This document shows, piece by piece, positions 18,449 through 25,398 of a DNA stretch of 64,000 nt (position 1 is the first letter of the stretch; every line of letters begins with the position of its first letter). Source of the stretch: Aquimonas sp964586455 (lineage in GTDB: Bacteria; Pseudomonadota; Gammaproteobacteria; Xanthomonadales; Xanthomonadaceae); NCBI GenBank assembly GCA_964586455.1, contig CAZPHV010000004.1, positions 62,001 to 126,000 on the forward strand. Reading direction: 5' to 3'. A program made the position numbers and the translations under genes. The notes under the pieces were generated by a model that was given only the letters and a program-made list of their open reading frames with translations, ran no database searches and was not told where the DNA came from.

Positions 18449-18526
18449 ATGAAGCTTTCCTCGTCATTCGAGTGTGCTGGTTTGGAAGCTTTGAACAGCG
18501 CGCACAGCTACTGGGGGTTTCGATGA
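18449..18526 (+). CDS. Mini-ORF 1 of the coupled array
   Basis: ATG 18449 encodes MKLSSSFECAGLEALNSAHS then YWGFR (25 aa). The TGA overlaps the next ATG as ATGA at 18523-18526. An SD-like GGGGG lies seven bases before the start. Translation is inferred, not shown. Confidence 0.4.
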   Translation: MKLSSSFECAGLEALNSAHSYWGFR

Positions 18527-18528
18527 AG

Positions 18529-18628
18529 NNNNNNNNNNNNNNNNNNNNNNNNNNNNNNNNNNNNNNNNNNNNNNNNNNNNNNNNNNNNNNNNNNNNNNNN
18601 NNNNNNNNNNNNNNNNNNNNNNNNNNNN
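18529..18628. other. Assembly gap (100 N) inside the 74-bp array
   Basis: Exactly 100 N replace real sequence. The repeat phase across the gap is 154 bases instead of a multiple of 74, so the gap length is nominal. If no full unit is missing, only about 20 bases are absent. Confidence 0.98.
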
Positions 18629-18676
18629 TGCTGGTTTGGAAGCTTTGAACAGCGCGCACAGCTACTGGGGGTTTCG

Positions 18677-18754
18677 ATGAAGCTTGCTTCGTCATTCGAG
18701 TGTGCCGGTTTAAAAGCTTTGAACAGCGCGCACAGCTACTGGGGGTTTCGATGA
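18677..18754 (+). CDS. Mini-ORF of the coupled array (first complete copy after the gap)
   Basis: Encodes MKLASSFECAGLKALNSAHS then YWGFR, 25 aa. It carries two substitutions (S4A, E13K) relative to mini-ORF 1. It ends in an ATGA overlap with the next start. Confidence 0.4.
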   Translation: MKLASSFECAGLKALNSAHSYWGFR

Positions 18755-18828
18755 AGCATTCCTCGTCATTCGAGCGTGCTGGTTTGGAAGCTTTGAACAG
18801 CGCGCACAGCTACTGGGGGTTTCGATGA
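18751..18828 (+). CDS. Mini-ORF of the coupled array
   Basis: Encodes MKHSSSFERAGLEALNSAHS then YWGFR, 25 aa. The ATG lies in the ATGA stop overlap of the previous copy, and its own stop overlaps the next start. Confidence 0.4.
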   Translation: MKHSSSFERAGLEALNSAHSYWGFR

Positions 18829-18902
18829 AGCATTCCTCGTCATTCGAGCGTGCTGGTTTGGAAGCTTTGAACAGCGCGCACAGCTACTGGGGGTTTCGAT
18901 GA
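18825..18902 (+). CDS. Mini-ORF of the coupled array
   Basis: Predicted peptide identical to the preceding copy (MKHSSSFERAGLEALNSAHS then YWGFR), with ATGA overlaps at both ends. Confidence 0.4.
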   Translation: MKHSSSFERAGLEALNSAHSYWGFR

Positions 18903-18976
18903 AGCATTCCTCGTCATTCGAGTGTGCTGGTTTAGAAGCTTTGAACAGCGCGCACAGCTACTGGGGGTTTCGATGA
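18899..18976 (+). CDS. Last mini-ORF, overlapping the HAD gene start
   Basis: Encodes MKHSSSFECAGLEALNSAHS then YWGFR. Its TGA (18974-18976) overlaps the ATG of the HAD hydrolase at 18973, so ribosomes finishing this mini-ORF would sit on the hydrolase start. Confidence 0.42.
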   Translation: MKHSSSFECAGLEALNSAHSYWGFR

Positions 18977-19695
18977 AGCTTTCCTCGTCATTCGAGCTTG
19001 TAGGCTTCGACGCCGATGACACGCTGTGGCATAGCGAGATCCACTTCGAGCAGGCCCATGCCGAGTTCGAGCGCATCATCGGGCGGTATGTCGACCTCGG
19101 TGACGCCGGCCTGCACCAGCGCATGCTCGACACCGAACGCCGCAACATCAAACTGTTCGGTTACGGCGCAAAAGGCATGTGTCTATCGATGATCGAAACC
19201 GCGATCGCGCTTACGCAGGAGCGGATCAGCGCGGCCGACATCCATCGCCTGCTGGATCTCGGCAAGGGCATCCTGACCCATCCGGTCGAGCTGCTGCCGG
19301 ACGTGCGCCTCGCAGTCGAAGCCGCAGCGACGATCGCGCCACTGGTGTTGATCACCAAGGGCGATCTGTTCCATCAGGAAGCCAAGATTCGCCAGTCGGG
19401 CCTTGCCGAGCTGTTCCCACGCATCGAGATCGTGTCCGAGAAAGACCCTCAGACCTACGCGCGGGTGCTTGCCGAATGTGAAGTCGCTCCGGCGCACTTC
19501 GCGATGGTCGGCAACTCGCTGCGTTCCGACATCGAGCCGGTGCTCGCGCTGGGCGGTGCGGGCGTGCACGTGCCCTATGCCGTGACCTGGGCGCTTGAAG
19601 CCGAACACGCGGTCGACCCCTTGCATCCGCGCCTGCGCTCCGTGCAGCGCGCTGTCGATCTGCCTGCGGCCCTGCGTGAATTGGCAGGCGACTGA
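18973..19695 (+). CDS. HAD-superfamily hydrolase
   Basis: 240 residues from ATG 18973, within the last repeat of the 74-bp array. HAD motif I is GFDADDTLWH (nucleophile D13, acid/base D15), motif II lies in LVLITKGD, the motif III Lys is probably in the EIVSEKDP segment, and motif IV is MVGNSLRSDIEP. A helical C1 cap lies between about 20 and 95. The length and the FDADDTLWHSE start resemble small-molecule phosphatases of the YrfG/Gph type; the substrate cannot be told. The frame is open upstream to 18922, but that extension is only mini-ORF repeat read out of phase. The distinctive point is its translation-start region, which has been copied many times upstream. Confidence 0.9.
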   Translation: MKLSSSFELVGFDADDTLWHSEIHFEQAHAEFERIIGRYVDLGDAGLHQRMLDTERRNIKLFGYGAKGMCLSMIETAIALTQERISAADIHRLLDLGKGILTHPVELLPDVRLAVEAAATIAPLVLITKGDLFHQEAKIRQSGLAELFPRIEIVSEKDPQTYARVLAECEVAPAHFAMVGNSLRSDIEPVLALGGAGVHVPYAVTWALEAEHAVDPLHPRLRSVQRAVDLPAALRELAGD

Positions 19696-19763
19696 GCGCA
19701 GCCTGCGGCGAATGCGCTAGCCTCTTTGCGCTTCGACGCCCGAACGCCAACCGCCATCCCGCC

Positions 19764-20519
19764 ATGTACACCCAATGCCCGCATTGCCTCACCGTACACG
19801 CGCTCAATGCCGCGCAGATCGCGCTTGGTCGCGGCGAGCTGGTATGCGGTGTTTGCGAGAAGAACTTCAACGGCCTGGAGCGGCTGGCTGACAGTCCCGC
19901 GCAGGCGTCAACCGGCTATGGCCGGGGCAGCCTTGCGCAGGCGCCAAGGGTCTTGCCCGAGGGCATGACGGACCCACGCGATAGAGGGTTGGAAAGCGCG
20001 CCTTCCGGTTCAGCCGCCCCGCAGTTCGTACTGCGTCGCCCGCGCAGCCGGGCCCTGCCCAGTGGCCGCTGGTGGGCGGCCTGTACGCTGTTGGGCGTGC
20101 TGCTGGCCGGGCAGATCGTGCTGGCCCAGCGCGCCGAGTTGGCTCAAGACGCCACACTTCGCCCTTGGCTGCAGCGCCTGTGCACGGCACTGTCCTGCGA
20201 TCTGCCGGCGTACGCGGCGCCCGAACGGATCGCGTTGCTCAACCGCGATGTCAGTCCGCACCCATCGGTGGCGGACGCTCTGCTGATCACCGCCAGCTTC
20301 CGCAATGAGGCCGTGTGGCCACAGGCATGGCCGGTACTGGAACTGAGCATGGCTGACCTCGATGGGCGACTGGTCGCGCTGCGCCGCTTCACCGCGGTTG
20401 ATTACCTCGGACAGCCACCCGAGCGCACGGTGCTGGCGCCAGGCGAGTCGGTGATGGTGGAGCTCGAAGTGGCCGACCCCGGAAACCAGGCGATCGCGTT
20501 CGAGTTCAGCTTCCTTTGA
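19764..20519 (+). CDS. Zinc-ribbon DUF3426 membrane protein
   Basis: 251 residues. It starts MYTQCPHCLTVHALNAAQI with the second Cys pair in ELVCGVCEKNFNGL: a four-Cys MJ0042-type zinc ribbon. A low-complexity linker follows, then one transmembrane helix at about 95-117 (WWAACTLLGVLLAGQIVLA). The rest is DUF3426, probably periplasmic (LPAYAAPERIALLNRDVSPH, VLAPGESVMVELEVADPGNQ). In related genomes this protein is often encoded near prmA; here it follows the HAD hydrolase by 68 bases. The function is unknown; a cytoplasmic metal-binding knob linked to a periplasmic beta domain suggests a sensor or assembly role. Confidence 0.88.
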   Translation: MYTQCPHCLTVHALNAAQIALGRGELVCGVCEKNFNGLERLADSPAQASTGYGRGSLAQAPRVLPEGMTDPRDRGLESAPSGSAAPQFVLRRPRSRALPSGRWWAACTLLGVLLAGQIVLAQRAELAQDATLRPWLQRLCTALSCDLPAYAAPERIALLNRDVSPHPSVADALLITASFRNEAVWPQAWPVLELSMADLDGRLVALRRFTAVDYLGQPPERTVLAPGESVMVELEVADPGNQAIAFEFSFL

Positions 20520-20689
20520 ATCGCGAGCGCGACTCGAGGGAGTGCCCGAAGCCGCCATTGCTGCGCGACGTTCCCGCATCGTCTCGTATCGGCCAAGACC
20601 GCAGCCGCTGGCGCTGAGGTGGGCGACGGAGCTGCTGCTACACTCGGCCGCTCCCGCATAAGGCCCCGTGCAAGAGAGATGTCTCGCTA

Positions 20690-21706
20690 ATGAACCCGCG
20701 CCCCCCGGAACCCGAGCTGCCCGCCATGGACGACGAGGCCGGGCGCAATGCGCGCCGGCTCTCCGACGAAGAGCTGAGCTTGTTCGGGCGCGTCGGCGAA
20801 CGTCGCGTGGTGGCGGCCGGCGAGCTGATCTTCCGTCGCGGCGAGCTGGGTCGGACGATGTTCGTAGTGGTGGAGGGTGAGGTCGCACTCGAGTTCGGTG
20901 ACGGAATGCGCGACAAGCGCATCGGCGCCTCCGAGTTCTTCGGCGAACTGGCCTTCTTCATCGGCAACCACGCCCGCCTGGCAAGCGCTGTCGCGGTCGG
21001 GCCCTGCCTGCTGGTGGCGGTCTCGAACGGCGACTTCGATGCGCTGCTCGAACACGAGCCGGCGATGATCGCGCGCTTCATGCGGCGCAGCTTCGCCTAT
21101 CTGGTGTCGAGCGAGCAGCAGTTGATCCTCAACCTGAAGCGTCGCAACGAGGAGCTGTTGCTCACGCTTGACTCGCTGCGCCAGACCCGCACCCGCCTCA
21201 ACAACGCCGAGACCCTGGTCCAGACCGACGAGCTCACCGGCCTGCGCAACCGCCGCGGTCTCTACGCCCACCTTGACGAAATCGAGCACTTGCCGCGGCC
21301 GGGCGCGCTCGGCCTGCTGCTGATCGACCTCGATGACTTCAAGGCCATCAACGACAGCTTCGGACACATTACCGGCGATCGCGTTCTGGAAGCGGTTGCC
21401 GGACAGCTGCGCCGTGCCTCTGGCGATCAGGATGTGCCCGCACGCCTGGGTGGCGACGAGTTCGCCCTGCTGGTGCGTGTGGAGCGGCCTGAAGAGGTCG
21501 AGCTGCGCGCGCGCGCCTTGGTCGACAGCGTTCGTCTGCTGGCCCTGCCGGAGCCGCTGCACGGAACCACGCTGACGATCAGCGTTGGCGCAGTGGTCTG
21601 CGACACCGAGGCCGGCTGGTCGGTGTGGTACAGCCAGGCGGATCGTCTGCTCTATCGCGCCAAGGCGGAAGGTGGCGATGACTTCCGCTTCCAGGGCCTT
21701 GACTAG
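20690..21706 (+). CDS. Diguanylate cyclase with cyclic-nucleotide-binding domain
   Basis: 338 residues. About 20-140 is a cNMP-binding (CRP-like) beta roll: VVAAGELIFRRGELGRTMFV, VVEGEVALEF, ASEFFGELAFFIGNHARLAS. A helical linker (about 150-180) leads to a GGDEF domain with LTGLRNRRGLYAHL, LLLIDLDDFKAINDSFGHIT and ARLGGDEFALL (GGDEF at about 254-258). The active site is complete, so it should make c-di-GMP. The inhibitory I-site RxxD, five residues before GGDEF, reads GDQD, so product inhibition through that site is unlikely. The TAG stop coincides with the end of the repeated IS-like terminus at 21705-21750, so the C-terminus may have been trimmed by an insertion. Confidence 0.92.
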   Translation: MNPRPPEPELPAMDDEAGRNARRLSDEELSLFGRVGERRVVAAGELIFRRGELGRTMFVVVEGEVALEFGDGMRDKRIGASEFFGELAFFIGNHARLASAVAVGPCLLVAVSNGDFDALLEHEPAMIARFMRRSFAYLVSSEQQLILNLKRRNEELLLTLDSLRQTRTRLNNAETLVQTDELTGLRNRRGLYAHLDEIEHLPRPGALGLLLIDLDDFKAINDSFGHITGDRVLEAVAGQLRRASGDQDVPARLGGDEFALLVRVERPEEVELRARALVDSVRLLALPEPLHGTTLTISVGAVVCDTEAGWSVWYSQADRLLYRAKAEGGDDFRFQGLD

Positions 21707-21750
21707 CAGCCTGTCGGACATTTCTTGGCCGGGCTGCAGATACGCTCGCG
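21705..21750 (-). mobile_element. Second copy of the repeated IS-like terminus
   Basis: CAGCCTGTCGGAC at 21707-21719 and the following CGGGCTGCAGAT stretch match, in reverse orientation, the right end of the element at 2706-2748, with similarity over about 45 bases. No second inverted end is visible close by. On the minus strand a frame rich in Lys/Arg/Gln runs into this end and stops about ten bases before it, which could be a transposase C-terminus, but I cannot name a family. It abuts or overlaps the stop codon of the GGDEF gene. Confidence 0.5.
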
Positions 21751-21784
21751 CTTAGACCATCGCAGCATGCCCCCGCACGTGGGC

Positions 21785-21790
21785 TTGACA
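21785..21790 (+). promoter_or_regulatory. Possible -35 element of the leu operon
   Basis: A perfect TTGACA. The -10 at the expected spacing is poor, so the promoter call is weak. It sits about 30 bases before the leader ATG. Confidence 0.25.
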
Positions 21791-21820
21791 AAGCTGCCGC
21801 AGCGCATCAAGACTCGCGGC

Positions 21821-21931
21821 ATGCCTTCGAAGCCGATCCACCTCAGCCTGAGCCATGACCGCCTGCCGGCGGCGTCGCTGCTGCTTATCGGCCTTCTTCT
21901 TCGACCGCACAGGTGCGGACTCGAAACCTAG
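21821..21931 (+). CDS. leuL: Putative leucine leader peptide
   Basis: ATG 21821 encodes a 36-residue peptide containing PAASLLLIGLLLRPHR: six Leu within seven codons, four of them CTT (CTG CTG CTT ATC GGC CTT CTT CTT), a codon that appears rare in the neighbouring genes. A terminator hairpin starts 35 bases after its stop and leuA begins 70 bases after the T-run. This is the layout of classical transcription attenuation: charged tRNA-Leu shortage stalls the ribosome on the Leu run and favours an antiterminator. The ribosome site upstream is weak (AAG), and the mutually exclusive antiterminator has not been folded, so the call is inference from position and codons. Confidence 0.55.
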   Translation: MPSKPIHLSLSHDRLPAASLLLIGLLLRPHRCGLET

Positions 21932-21965
21932 GGCGCGCGAAGCAGACTGAGCCCAGATTTCCGAG

Positions 21966-21998
21966 AACCCCGCACCGGGAAACCGAGGCGGGGTTTTT
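21966..21998 (+). terminator. Terminator before leuA (attenuator candidate)
   Basis: AACCCCGC at 21966-21973 pairs with GCGGGGTT at 21988-21995, and the T-run is 21994-21998 followed by CTTT. It lies between the Leu-rich leader and leuA on the same strand, so it must be conditional if leuA is expressed from the promoter upstream. Confidence 0.8.
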
Positions 21999-22067
21999 CT
22001 TTGCCTGCGGTTTCCCCTCCGAAGTTCCTAATCCCGCCTGCAAGACGCACGAGCCGCTGGAGCCGAC

Positions 22068-23609
22068 ATGACCGACCGCATTCGCATCTTCGATACCACC
22101 CTGCGTGACGGCGAGCAGTCGCCCGGCGCCAGCATGGGCCCGGCCCAAAAACAGGTGATGGCGCGCGCGCTCGCCGAGCTCGGCGTCGACGTGATTGAAA
22201 CCGGATTTCCGGCCAGCTCGCAGGCGGATCGCGACTCCACCGACGCGATCGCGCGTGAGATTGGCAGCCAGGTCACCCTGGCCACCCTGTCGCGCTGCAC
22301 CGAGTCCGACATCGAGGCCTGCGCGCGCGCCATGGAGAAGGCACACAAGCCGCGCATCCATGTGTTCATCTCGACCAGCCCGCTGCATCGAAAATTCAAG
22401 CTGAGCATGAGCGAGCAGCAGGTGGTCGAACGCGCCGAAAGCGCGGTCGCGTTTGCCCGCCGCTACTTCGACGACGTCGAGTTCTCGGCAGAGGATGCGA
22501 TCCGCACCGAGTTCGAAGTGCTGGTGAAGGCCTTCGAGGCAGCGGTACGTGCCGGCGCCACCACGCTCAATGTGCCGGATACGGTGGGCTACACCACGCC
22601 CGAGGAAATCCGCAGCCTGTTCCAGCGCCTGCGCGCCGCCGTGCCCGGTGAGCATCTGATCTGGAGCGCGCACTGCCACAACGATCTGGGTCTCGCCGTA
22701 GCCAATTCGCTGGCGGCGATCGAAGGCGGCGCACGCCAGGTCGAATGCACGGTCAATGGTATCGGCGAGCGCGCCGGCAACTGCGCGGTGGAAGAGCTGG
22801 TGATGGCGCTGAAGGTGCGCAACGCGTTCTACGGCGCCGACACTGGCATCCGCACCGAGCGCCTGGTGCCGACCTCGCGCCTGCTGCAGCGCCTGACCGG
22901 CATGATGGTCCAGCGCAACAAGGCGATCGTCGGCGTCAATGCGTTTGCGCATGAGGCGGGCATTCACCAGCACGGCATGCTGAAGAACCGCGAGACCTAC
23001 GAAATCATGCGGCCAGAGGATGTCGGCTGGCCCAAGTCCGAACTGGTTCTGGGTCGTCACAGTGGCCGCGCTGCGCTCGGCGAGCGCTTGCGCGCGCTGG
23101 GCTTCGTGTTCGAAGACGACGAGTTCGAGCACGTGTTCGCCAACTTCAAGGCGCTGACCGAAACCCAGCGCGTGGTCGGCGACCGCGATCTGGAGCAATT
23201 GATTCTGGGCAGCGCGGCCAGTGCGGGCCAGGGCTATCGGCTGGCCTCAATGAAGATTTCCGATCGCGGCGAGTCGGCCCGCGCCGAAGTCGAGCTGTCG
23301 GACCCGGAAGGCAATCGCGTCGCCGAAAGTGCCGACAGCGACGGCCCGGTCGCCGCCCTGTTCGCGGCGATGTCGGCCGCGACCGGGATCGAACTGAAGC
23401 TCGAGAGCTACCAGGTCCACAGCATCGGCATGGGCGCGCACGCGCGCGGCGAGGCCAATCTCTCGGTCAGCTTCGAAGACGAGGAGTACAGCGGTGTCGG
23501 CGTCAGCCGCGACATCATCGAGGCCAGCGCGCTGGCTTGGCTGGATGTCGCCAACCGCCTGTTGCGCAAGCGCGAGATCGCGCCGACCGCGGCGACGGCC
23601 TCGGCTTGA
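22068..23609 (+). CDS. leuA: 2-isopropylmalate synthase
   Basis: 513 residues, ATG preceded by CTGGAG. It condenses acetyl-CoA with 2-oxoisovalerate, the first committed step of leucine synthesis. The catalytic TIM barrel starts IRIFDTTLRDGEQSPG (metal ligand D14); the metal-binding HCHND is at about 202-206, followed by GGARQVECTVNGIGERAGN. The subdomain GVNAFAHEAGIHQHGMLKN and the C-terminal leucine-binding regulatory domain (about 390-505) are present, so it should be feedback-inhibited by leucine. It heads leuA-leuC-leuD-leuB; 373 bases with repeats separate it from leuC. Confidence 0.97.
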   Translation: MTDRIRIFDTTLRDGEQSPGASMGPAQKQVMARALAELGVDVIETGFPASSQADRDSTDAIAREIGSQVTLATLSRCTESDIEACARAMEKAHKPRIHVFISTSPLHRKFKLSMSEQQVVERAESAVAFARRYFDDVEFSAEDAIRTEFEVLVKAFEAAVRAGATTLNVPDTVGYTTPEEIRSLFQRLRAAVPGEHLIWSAHCHNDLGLAVANSLAAIEGGARQVECTVNGIGERAGNCAVEELVMALKVRNAFYGADTGIRTERLVPTSRLLQRLTGMMVQRNKAIVGVNAFAHEAGIHQHGMLKNRETYEIMRPEDVGWPKSELVLGRHSGRAALGERLRALGFVFEDDEFEHVFANFKALTETQRVVGDRDLEQLILGSAASAGQGYRLASMKISDRGESARAEVELSDPEGNRVAESADSDGPVAALFAAMSAATGIELKLESYQVHSIGMGAHARGEANLSVSFEDEEYSGVGVSRDIIEASALAWLDVANRLLRKREIAPTAATASA

Positions 23610-23716
23610 TGCGGAGCGCCTCGTCCATGAAGCACTGAGTTGAGCGACGAGGTCGTTCGGGTGTGTTTCATTCCATGGCAACGCCCGAAGGGCTCGATTC
23701 CCGCGACGCTCTCTAG

Positions 23717-23883
23717 CCCCTCTCCCCTTGTGGGAGAGGGGTTGGGGAGAGGGGGTAAAGCTCGCCGCAAGTGTCCTACCCCTCTCCCCCGGCCTACCAT
23801 CGCTTCGCTCGGGCTCCGGACAGCGTCGGCTGCCACCGGCAGCCGACAAACACTCTCCTCCGCTTCCCACAAGGGGAGAGGGG
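23717..23883. repeat. REP-like palindromes between leuA and leuC
   Basis: CCCCTCTCCC at 23717-23726 pairs with GGGAGAGGGG at 23732-23741 around a 5-base loop, and related CCCCTCTCCCCC and ACAAGGGGAGAGGGG copies follow up to 23883. This C/T-rich palindrome family is common between genes in Xanthomonas-type genomes. Position inside the leu gene series could adjust downstream mRNA levels. Confidence 0.7.
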
Positions 23884-23923
23884 AGCGAAGCGGCTCCGAT
23901 TGAATGATCGAAGTGCGCTCTTT

Positions 23924-23962
23924 CGAATCCCGAATCCCGAATCCCGAATCCCGAATCCCGAA
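23924..23962 (+). repeat. Heptanucleotide microsatellite (CGAATCC)x5
   Basis: Five perfect CGAATCC units (23924-23958) plus a partial one, 20 bases before leuC. A related (CGATTCC)x5 tract lies at 30953-30987. Confidence 0.9.
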
Positions 23963-23982
23963 CAACGAATCCCGGCCCTCCA

Positions 23983-25398
23983 ATGCTCCGCACCCTCTTC
24001 GAAAAACTCTGGGACGCCCACGTCGTCGTTCCCGAAACCGAGTCCGCACCCGCGGTGCTCTACATCGACCTGCATCTGCTGCACGAGGTCACCACGCCGC
24101 AGGCCTTCTCCGAGCTGGAGTCGCGCGGCCTGTCGCCGCGCTGTCCCGAGCGCTGCATGGCGACCATGGACCACAGCACGCCAACCCTGCCCGCAGATGC
24201 GCAGGGTCGCCTGCCGTATGCGACGGCGGCGTCCGAGAAACAGGTCGACCAGCTGCGCGAGAACTGCGCGCGCCACGGCATCGAGCTGTTCGACATGGGC
24301 GACTCGCGCCGCGGCATCGTGCATGTGGTGGCGCCCGAACTGGGCCTGACCCGGCCGGGCATGACCATCGTCTGCGGCGACAGCCACACCAGCACGCACG
24401 GTGCCTTCGGCGCGATGGCGTTTGGTATCGGCACCAGCGAAGTCGGCCATGTGCTGGCGACGCAGTGCCTGCTGCAGCGCCGGCCGAAGACGATGGCGAT
24501 TGAAGTCGATGGCGAGCTTTCGCCCGGTGTCGGCGCCAAGGACGTGATCCTGCATGTGATCGGCGTGATCGGGGTCAACGGCGGCACTGGCTACGCGCTG
24601 GAGTACCGCGGCTCGGCGATCCGGGGCATGGACATGGAAGCGCGCATGACCCTGTGCAACATGTCGATCGAAGCGGGCGCGCGCTGCGGCATGGTCGCGC
24701 CCGATGCCACCACCTTCGAATGGCTGCGTCGCGCGCCGCGGGCGCCGAAGGGCGCCGCCTTTGAAGCTGCAATGATCGAGTGGTCGAAGTTCGTCAGCGA
24801 CGAGGGCGCCGAGTTTGATCGCGTGGTTCGCATCGACGCCGCCGATATCCGCCCCACGCTCACCTGGGGCACGCATCCGGGCACGGCCATCGCCGTCGAC
24901 GCGGTGGTGCCCGAGCCGGCCGATGCCAGCGCCCGCAAGGGTCTGGATTACATGGGCTTCGAGGCGGGCTTCGGCCTGGTCGGCCAGCCGGTGGACGTGG
25001 TCTTCGTCGGCAGCTGCACCAATGGCCGCCTCGCCGACCTGCGCGATGTCGCGAGAATCTTGAGCGGGCGCCGCGTGCATCCGCGCGTGCGCATGCTGGT
25101 GGTGGCCGGCTCCGAGAAGGTCAAGCGTGAGGCGGAAGCCGAAGGCATCGATGCGATCGTGCGCGCCGCCGGCGCCGAATGGCGCGAGCCGGGCTGCTCG
25201 ATGTGCATCGCCATGAACGGCGACATCGTGGCCCCCGGCCAGCTCGCGGTCAGCACCAGCAACCGCAACTTCGAGGGCCGGCAAGGGCAGGGCGCGCGCA
25301 CCGTGCTGGCCTCGCCGCTGTCCGCGGCCGCCGCCGCAGTTGCCGGCCGCATCGCCGATCCGCGCGAATTCCTGAACACCGCCGCCGAGGTCGCCTGA
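23983..25398 (+). CDS. leuC: 3-isopropylmalate dehydratase large subunit
   Basis: 471 residues. With LeuD it isomerises 2-isopropylmalate to 3-isopropylmalate, using a [4Fe-4S] cluster. Cluster Cys ligands are visible in VVFVGSCTNGR and in EPGCSMCIAMNGD. Other family blocks: TLFEKLWDAHVV, TMDHSTPT, TIVCGDSHTSTHGAFGAMAFGIGTSEV and STSNRNFEGRQGQGARTVLASP. Full length. The stop overlaps the leuD start (TGATG at 25396-25400), implying coupled translation of the two subunits. Confidence 0.97.
   Translation: MLRTLFEKLWDAHVVVPETESAPAVLYIDLHLLHEVTTPQAFSELESRGLSPRCPERCMATMDHSTPTLPADAQGRLPYATAASEKQVDQLRENCARHGIELFDMGDSRRGIVHVVAPELGLTRPGMTIVCGDSHTSTHGAFGAMAFGIGTSEVGHVLATQCLLQRRPKTMAIEVDGELSPGVGAKDVILHVIGVIGVNGGTGYALEYRGSAIRGMDMEARMTLCNMSIEAGARCGMVAPDATTFEWLRRAPRAPKGAAFEAAMIEWSKFVSDEGAEFDRVVRIDAADIRPTLTWGTHPGTAIAVDAVVPEPADASARKGLDYMGFEAGFGLVGQPVDVVFVGSCTNGRLADLRDVARILSGRRVHPRVRMLVVAGSEKVKREAEAEGIDAIVRAAGAEWREPGCSMCIAMNGDIVAPGQLAVSTSNRNFEGRQGQGARTVLASPLSAAAAAVAGRIADPREFLNTAAEVA

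Larger units (their letters stand above)
18425..18972 (+). repeat. Tandem array of 74-bp repeats, each a translation-initiation unit
   Basis: The CGATGAAG block recurs with CGAT ending at 18450, 18524, 18678, 18752, 18826, 18900 and 18974: 74 bases apart everywhere except across the N gap. Each unit holds GGGGGTTTCG, then ATGAAG, then 25 codons (MK-L/H-S/A-SSFE-C/R-AGL-E/K-ALNSAHSYWGFR) and a TGA that overlaps the next ATG. 78 coding bases minus the 4-base ATGA overlap gives exactly the 74-base period. The last ATG (18973) starts the HAD hydrolase, which shares MKLSSSFE. The first unit is preceded by a diverged half copy (AFRKIGSAHTYRGFR). True copy number is unknown because of the gap; at least seven units if the gap is closed minimally. 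There are no spacers, so it is not CRISPR. Confidence 0.92.

Noticed and set aside
18425..18976. CRISPR array
   Set aside because: The 74-bp units are contiguous with no unique spacers, and they vary by point substitutions.
21758..21905. Minus-strand frame rich in Lys/Arg/Gln running to the IS-like terminus
   Set aside because: It could be a transposase C-terminus, but no family pattern is recognisable and the same bases are explained by the Leu leader; not annotated as a gene.
21857..21955. Alternative leader frame ATG 21857 with a TTC TTC TTC (FFF) run
   Set aside because: A phenylalanine attenuator does not fit leuA downstream, and the rest of the peptide (CRRRRCC) is implausible; the Leu-rich frame fits the operon.
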